From assembly GCF_050003625.1 (NCBI RefSeq), contig NC_134397.1, positions 273,662,070 to 273,726,069 on the forward strand: a stretch of 64,000 nucleotides of DNA, written 5' to 3'. A program made the translations under genes and the position numbers. The stretch is from Haematobia irritans. Lineage: Eukaryota > Arthropoda > Insecta > Diptera > Muscidae. Below are positions 58,212 through 64,000 of the stretch, piece by piece; the stretch's first letter is position 1; every line of letters starts with the position of its first letter. The notes under the pieces were generated by a model. That model searched no databases. It was given only the letters and a program-made list of their open reading frames with translations, and was not told where the DNA came from.

Positions 58212-59462
58212 CACCCAGAAAAAAGTGACCCCTTCTTTAAGTTAAAATGAACTCATTGTGAAGAAAGTCGAACTTCGTATAGCGCCAAATACATTTTTAT
58301 TTTTTTGAACGATGTGATTTTCGTAGAAATTAGGTAGAATGCTTTCCATATATTAGTTAACATTTTTCTATATTTATGTACCATTATACTACAGAATGAA
58401 AAAAATTAACTGAATTGAATTCATATATGGAATGATTTTATTGAAATTTTTTCATTCATTTGGACAAATTTTACATATTTGTGGTAAACCTTTTACTTCA
58501 AAATTAGAACTGCTTACCTTCGTTTTTAAATATAATTTTATAAATTGTCTATATAATTTTTTTTTTCAATAAAATACACGTGTTATTAATATATTAAATA
58601 TATTTATTAAGAATCAACAGCATCGACTGGCCTTGAAATATTAGTTTATTATTCCACTGTGATTTTGTAATTTTTTTCTTTTTCTTGTACCTTTCACTTT
58701 TAATAAGTTGCTGCGTAACGATTTTGTCCTCCTTTTACAATTTCAATACCTACAAATATAAAAAATCATAAACCAATTTTTTCACAAAAGGTTAGCGTCA
58801 CTGAATATTACCTGATAATTGAAGATTCCAAAATGTTGGTGTTTTCTTTGTTTATACACCATCACGAATATTGATAGACTTATTATTATTTATGTTCAAT
58901 AATTAAAAAAAAAAACGAAACATTTTCTCACTAATTTAAAATAACAAATATTTTATATATTTTATTTGTTATTATATTATTTTACTATATTATTTTTAAA
59001 CAATCTCTCTGTATACCATAACAACGCGATTCCAACTAAAAAAACAACCCAGTTCGAATGAACTAAAATATTTTTCTATGCCAAGTGTTATTCGTATGTA
59101 TGATAAGCTTTCTATAATAAAGGAAGTCAGAATTATCGTTTTATAAGAAATTTTACTAAATTTGAGGAAACTTGGTTTTAGTTCGGATTTTGTTTATTTT
59201 TACGAATGCTTTGTTATCAGTGAATAAAATTTTCTTGTTCTGTAGCAAATTCTTATACCCAGCGAAGAAAACAGTATTAGTAAAATTCCATGCCTTATTC
59301 TGGTTAATGAACTATTCCTTACTGCTTTCAGTTTAGGAATTTTTTACTGAAACAAGTATATTTTATTATTTTACACAAAAGTCTAACTTAATGGAAATAA
59401 ATTGGCTAAACTAAATTGATGAATATTTTTCCTTTGGTTTCGAAGGCACTTTTTTGTGGGTG
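58212..59462. mobile_element. CACCCAGAAAAAAGTG-ended element, copy 2
   Basis: 1251 bp, the left terminus identical to copy 1 at 20877; the right terminus reads CACTTTTTTGTGGGTG with one change. Flanked by CA on both sides. Colinear with copy 1, including 'aagaatcaacagcatcga', but lacking the ATCGATTAC-rich stretch and having small deletions. No protein recognised. Confidence 0.8.
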
Positions 59463-59724
59463 CAGTACATTCTCGTACAACCTTTACTGCAGAAAAATTT
59501 ACTGGAATTATAACCAAATTCAGGTTGTTAGAATTTCTAAATCGTCTGACAACTGACCGATATTTGTAAGCATATTGTTTATATGCTTACAAAAGTATTT
59601 TGATATCTTTAATTAATCGTGCGCAAAAAAAGTTAGATTGGAAAGTGCCAGAAGTTGCTTCGCTTGCACTAAATTTTCCAGGTACATAATTTGGTTTTCT
59701 CCAATGAGAGTCATCTGGGCCGCT

Positions 59725-60126
59725 CCCAGCAAAAACTACTTCAGCAGTAAGAGTTTAGTTGCGCTTTTTGGTATACAATAAAGTAGGCAGTGCATCCATA
59801 CTGCATGAATCGATGGCAATAAGGTAAACGAGTAATCAAACTAGTTTATGATCATTCGTTGACGTTATTACAACCAATTCATGCGGTATAGATGCATGAA
59901 AGGTATGTTAGTGCTGTTTCCTTCGCGCCATCAATGCTATACTCAAGATTATATATCTCTTCTGAACAATATTTCTATTAAAATTAGCAATTATATCAGC
60001 GCTGCTCTAAATCGGGAAATCGCCCACGAAAATCAGCGCTGATTCGGTTGTTTTGTAAGCAGTTGGTACTGCCTCTCTCTCTCTCTCTTACAGTCCTGCT
60101 GAAATAGTGCTCCATTTTTTGCTGGG
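59725..60126. mobile_element. CCCAGCAAAAA-ended element, second type
   Basis: Termini CCCAGCAAAAACTACTTCAG and TTTTTTGCTGGG; behind them both sides carry a CAGCAG...AAGAG-like block in inverted order. The interior is not related to 111-694. A CT run lies at 60073-60089. No coding potential recognised (frame 59996-60205 minus crosses its edge). Confidence 0.55.
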
Positions 60127-60291
60127 ATGGTTGCTCCCGGGATAAAAATAAATGCAGAATATTATAAGGAAAATATTCTAAAGACAGCTCTGACCAGACA
60201 TACAACCATGGACATTCACACGGGACTCAGCCCTATCGCACTTATCAATGCCTTAAAATTGAGGTTCCTCACTTCCTTTTTTACCGCATAA

Positions 60292-60509
60292 TGACCATCA
60301 AAATATCTGGATTTCAATCTGTTGGATTTTTGCGCCTGGAGCATTTTGGAGACTCTAAAAAATACTAATGAGTGGACCACCTAAAGACGGCGCTTCGGTG
60401 GGAATGGACAAAAATGCCGCAGAGCGACTTTCGTGCAGCATGTTCTGGTTTTGTCGGCCCTATGAAGGCCAGCATTCTTGCCAAGGGTACCCAATTCGAA
60501 CAAATCTGA
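60292..60509 (+). pseudogene. Mariner-type transposase C-terminal fossil
   Basis: One frame reads (stop)PSKYLDFNLLDFCAWSILE, matching the WPS..PDLNPLDF..WSILE block around the third catalytic Asp; the first codon is TGA where Trp (TGG) is expected. After a frame change it continues RWEWTKMPQSDFRAACSGFV and then AKGTQFEQI followed by TGA at 60507-60509, the usual EW..ip....R.a..gF..R....I.akG..fE ending. It is a different lineage from the rosa copies. Upstream sequence is too decayed to read. Confidence 0.8.
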
Positions 60510-60556
60510 TTCCAAAATTTTATGTTATTTCTTACATTTTTTTTTGAACAATAGAA

Positions 60557-62963
60557 TAGGGTGTTCAGATAACCGGTTTTTGTGAAAAGGCGGTTTTCGG
60601 TTTGTCCGAAAATCCTAATTTTTTAAAAACCGGGTTTCGGTTTTTTATTTTGCTCAAAACCGGTGAAGCGGTTAAAACCGAAATTAGAAAAATGAGTTTA
60701 AATACTAATTTAATAAAAAAAAAACAAGTATATACGGGCGTAAGTTCGGCCAGGCCGAATATTATGTACCCTCCACCATGGATTGCGTAGAAACTTCTAC
60801 GAAAGACTGTCATCCATACTTGAATTACTTGGGTTGTGGTATCTTAAAACTTCTTAACATCGTTTTCTAAATTGTGAGTTAATCCATACGTGGTATATAT
60901 TAGACAAAAAAGGTATGAATAGGTAAGTCTACAAATAATTACGAATCGACATGGACTTTTGCACGGTACGTAGAGAGCCAGAATTGAAATATGGGGGTCG
61001 CTTATATGGGGGCTATATAGAATTATGAACTTGATATCGACCAATTTTTGTGTGATTGAGGATCGATTTATCTGAGGGCTATATATGACTATAGACCGAT
61101 ATGGACCTAGTTAGGCATCGTTGTTAACGGCCATATACTAGCACAATGTACCAAATTTAAACTGACTCGGATGAAATTTGCTTCTCCAAGAGGATCCAAA
61201 ACCAAATCTCGGGATCGGTTTATATGGGGGCTATATATGATTATGGACTGATATGGACCACTTATGGCATGGTTGTTAAATATCATATACTACCACCACG
61301 TACCAAATTTCAACCAGATCGGATGAATTTTGCTTTTACAAAAGGCACCGAAGGTCAAATCTGAGGATCGGTTTATATGGGGGCTATATATAATTGTGGA
61401 CTGATATGAACCAATTCCTGCATGGTTGGTGAATACCATATACTAACATCACGTACCAAATTTCAACCGAATCGAATGAATTTTGCCCTTCCAAGGGGCT
61501 CCGGAGGTCAAATCTGGTGATCGGTTTATGTGGGGGCTATATATAATAATGGACCGATGTGGACCAATTGTTGCATATTCATTAGAGACCATATACTTAC
61601 ACCATATACCAAATTTCAGCGGGATCGAATGAAATTTACTTCTCTTAGAGGCTTCGCAAGCCAAATCGGGGGATCGGTTTATATGGGGCTATATATAATT
61701 ATAGACCGATGTTGACCAATTTTTACATGCTTGTTAGGGACCATATACTAAAACCATATACCAAATGAAATTTGCTTCTCTTAGAGTCTCCGCAAGCCAA
61801 ATCGGGGGATCGGTTTATATGGGGGCTACACGTAAAAGTGGACCGATATGGCCCATTTGCAATACCATCCGACCTACATCAATAACAACTACTTGAGCCA
61901 AGTTTCAAGTCGATAGCTTGTTTCGTTCGGAAGTTAGCGTGATTTCAACAGACGGACGGACGGACATGCTCAGATCGACTCAGAATTTCACCACGACCCA
62001 GAATATATATACTTTATGGGGTCTTAGAGCAATATTTCGATGTGTTACAAACGGAATGACAAAGTTAATTGGGGGTATAGAACATTGACAGGAAAATTGA
62101 ATACCGTTAAGGTGTTTCTTTTACGCTGAAAATACTCGTTGACTGATTGTAGATATCCGACTATAAGTTTTCTAAAAAAAAAAAATTTCATTGTCTTTAC
62201 AAGTAAATAAAAAAAATATTTGATACAATATCACAACGCTTGTAATAAATTCGGGTTTATTTGCGCTCAAAGAAGGAACTTTACAACTAAGTGGAATGTC
62301 GTTTGACTAAAATTTCTTCATTTACTTAATTAAACTGTGTTGTAAATACCCTACGGGAAATAGATCAACCCCAGGACCGGTACAGGGTTAGTCCTCGGTT
62401 TGTATGGACCAGTCACAGTTCTGGTCCAAGCAGTCACTTTAACATGGGTTTGTCATTGGCTGGGAAAATTTACAATTTAGGACACAACTTTGACTCATCC
62501 TAAAGGACATGTCCTGGAACAACTTAGTAGGACTACCCCATAGACAACTACTCATGAAACAGTCTGGGACAAATTTTTAGGGCCCTGTTTATATCCGTAT
62601 AGCACCAGAAAGGGATATGTTGAACAATAAATAATTCTGATAGTTGTATTGTAGTAAAAATGTGGATTAAAAAAATAATATCGAGTGAGTATAAAAATCA
62701 ATAAATTATATGACAATTAAAAATTGTGATAAACTGGAACACTAGTCCCATCCTGTTATGGGTCCATTAGTTTTTAAAAAAGTTACACTTTTGGAAGAAA
62801 TATATGAAAAATAGAAAGAAATTTCGTTGAAATACAGAAAACCGGTTAACCGATGGTCCAAACCCGGTTTTCGCGGTTAACCGAAATTTTAATTTTTTCA
62901 TTATCCGGTTTGTGTAACTGAAACCGGTTAATCGGTTAACCGGTGTCGGTTTTGGACACCCTA
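60557..62963. mobile_element. hAT-type element (TAGGGTGT ends), holding an A-type Helentron-like copy
   Basis: Termini TAGGGTGTTCAGATAACCGG and GGACACCCTA are inverted, with AACCGGTTTT-type motifs repeated in both subterminal regions. AATAGAA flanks both sides (60550-60556, 62964-62970); one more base each way is ambiguous, so 7-8 bp as in hAT. The A element at 60719-62085 accounts for most of its left half. 62090-62830 is non-coding. Frames 60565-60813 and 62767-63012 (minus) cross the edges. Confidence 0.75.
60719..62085 (-). mobile_element. Helentron-like element, subfamily A, minus, right end shortened
   Basis: ACAAGTATATACGGGCGTAAG and hairpin region at the left, six or so units, the GACGGACGGACGGACATG block, and AACGGAATGACAAAGTTAAT at the right. 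The final CATCCTATGGTGGAGGGTAT repeat is absent; only GGGGGTATAG follows. Confidence 0.7.
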
Positions 62964-63134
62964 AATAGAAAAAAATAATTGTTGTTTTGAAAATTTCCAT
63001 TATTTTCGTCATATGTACCGCATGCTCGAAAAATTCAGATAAACCTCGAAAAATTCAGATAAATTAAAAAATATTGTGAAAAATCATCAAAAGATCTCCT
63101 TGTGAAGAGAAAATTTAGCTCATCTCTAGAAAAT

Positions 63135-63340
63135 TAATTTTTGGCCCCAGAGGCTAGAGTTTCACCTTTATTTGTTTCAAATTTTGCACTTAGAGTACAA
63201 CTGATAGTATCGTCAAATATATCAAATTTGTTCAAAATCGGTTGAGATTTAGATTATCGTAAGCTTCCATATATATCTTACGCCCGATATAAATTCATAT
63301 GATCACCGGAGGCCAAAGTTTCGTTCCGAGTTATAAAAAT
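63135..63340 (+). mobile_element. Helentron-like subfamily C minisatellite fragment
   Basis: 'ggccccagaggctagagttt', 'caaattttgcacttagagta', 'tcatatgatcaccggaggcc' match C-type units at 53940-54060. No ends present. Confidence 0.65.
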
Positions 63341-63378
63341 AGATTAAAAGAACTTCCTGTGTACTTTAAATTGAAATA

Positions 63379-63993
63379 TCTTTGGAAGTAGAGGAGTGCG
63401 CGTGACACGAAATTGTCGTGACACGCATGATTAATGCGTGAATCACGAGAGTCCTGAACAAAATCTGAAGCAACTCTGGTGAATGTGCGTGAATGGGACT
63501 GAAACAAATATGTCGTGCGTGAGCGTGCGCGAGAATAAAATCGGTTCGTGAATGTGCGTGAATAGAATTTATGCAAAAACATGTTCACGAAAAAAATTAA
63601 GATTTAATTCTTAATTTAGCTGTCGAACTAAATTCTATTCATGAATTTTGTTACCTTTGCCCATTCCCGGTTGGAAAATGTCATGAGTCTCGTGCATTTG
63701 TCGTGAGTCACTTGAATTGTCGTGAATCGTGCGTGAGCGCGAGTCTTTAAAAATAGTTCGTGCGTGAGTACTGGTTTTCATTTCGTGAATATGCGTGAGT
63801 GGTTACTACACGTATTGTGCGTGACCGTGCGTGAATAAACTGTTTGCTTCGTGAATGTGCGTGAGTGTGAGTGAAAATTCACTCACGAAATTTCACTTAC
63901 TACACGTATTGTGCATGACCGTGCGTGAATAAACTGTTTGCTTCGTGAATGTGCGTGAGTGTGACTGAAATTTCACTCATGCGCACACCTCTA
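63379..63993. mobile_element. hAT-type MITE rich in GTGAATGTGCGTGAG, copy 2
   Basis: Termini TAGAGGAGTGCGCGTGACAC and CATGCGCACACCTCTA are inverted and resemble those at 51198-51736. Left flank TTTGGAAG, right flank TTTGGGA up to the window end, so a possible 8-bp duplication cannot be fully read. It contains a roughly 93-bp internal direct repeat ('actacacgtattgtg...gtgcgtgaataaactgtttg') at about 63806 and 63899. Frame 63331-63588 (minus, SRTFTR repeats) is a by-product. Confidence 0.8.
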
Positions 63994-64000
63994 TTTGGGA

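Overview
The window looks like AT-rich, intron-free intergenic or heterochromatin-like DNA of a higher fly, most likely a calyptrate/muscid. The evidence is the repeat content: Helentron-type (DINE-1/mini-me) elements with GTCY microsatellites, a DD41D (rosa-like) Tc1/mariner family, jockey-type and I/R1/LOA-type retrotransposon remnants, and hAT-type elements. The species call is inference. I found no host protein-coding gene I could support; nearly all open frames are chance frames through minisatellites or remnants of mobile-element proteins.

Layout. 0-3.6 kb: a tRNA-like module cut by the window edge, a CCCAGCA-ended element inside its parent repeat, then mostly unassigned DNA and a 167-bp palindrome. 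3.9-13.5 kb: Helentron-like elements of three subfamilies (here called A, B, C), a hAT-type insertion, a broken RNase H domain and rosa copy 1. 15.0-22.3 kb: one Helentron-like B element carrying a stack of nested insertions (TA-flanked MITE, a CACTG-ended element, a hAT-type element with an inverted CACTG copy inside it, a CACAGAAA-ended element with rosa copy 2 inside, and a CACCCAG-ended element). 22.3-24.7 kb: low-repeat DNA. 24.7-30.7 kb: rosa copies 3 and 4, a fourth Helentron-like subfamily (D), and a long TA microsatellite. 31-48 kb: a mosaic of inverted and direct duplications of a tRNA-like-containing module, with a 2-kb foldback-type element (two arms of 436-bp tandem repeats) at 43.5-45.6 kb. 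48.5-56.4 kb: a second TA array, more Helentron-like elements, a CACTG element holding a SINE-like retroposon and a hAT MITE, and a jockey-type 3' fragment split by an element with two outward-facing tRNA-like modules. 56.4-64 kb: low-repeat DNA, a second CACCCAG element, a mariner transposase fossil, and two hAT-type elements.

How it fits together. Many boundaries can be fixed because the same repeat occurs elsewhere in the window without the insertion, so target-site duplications can be read directly. The rosa copies are almost identical and all lack a complete transposase, so they look like recent non-autonomous derivatives moved in trans. The most unusual structures are the elements with tRNA-like modules facing outward at both sides and the foldback-type array.
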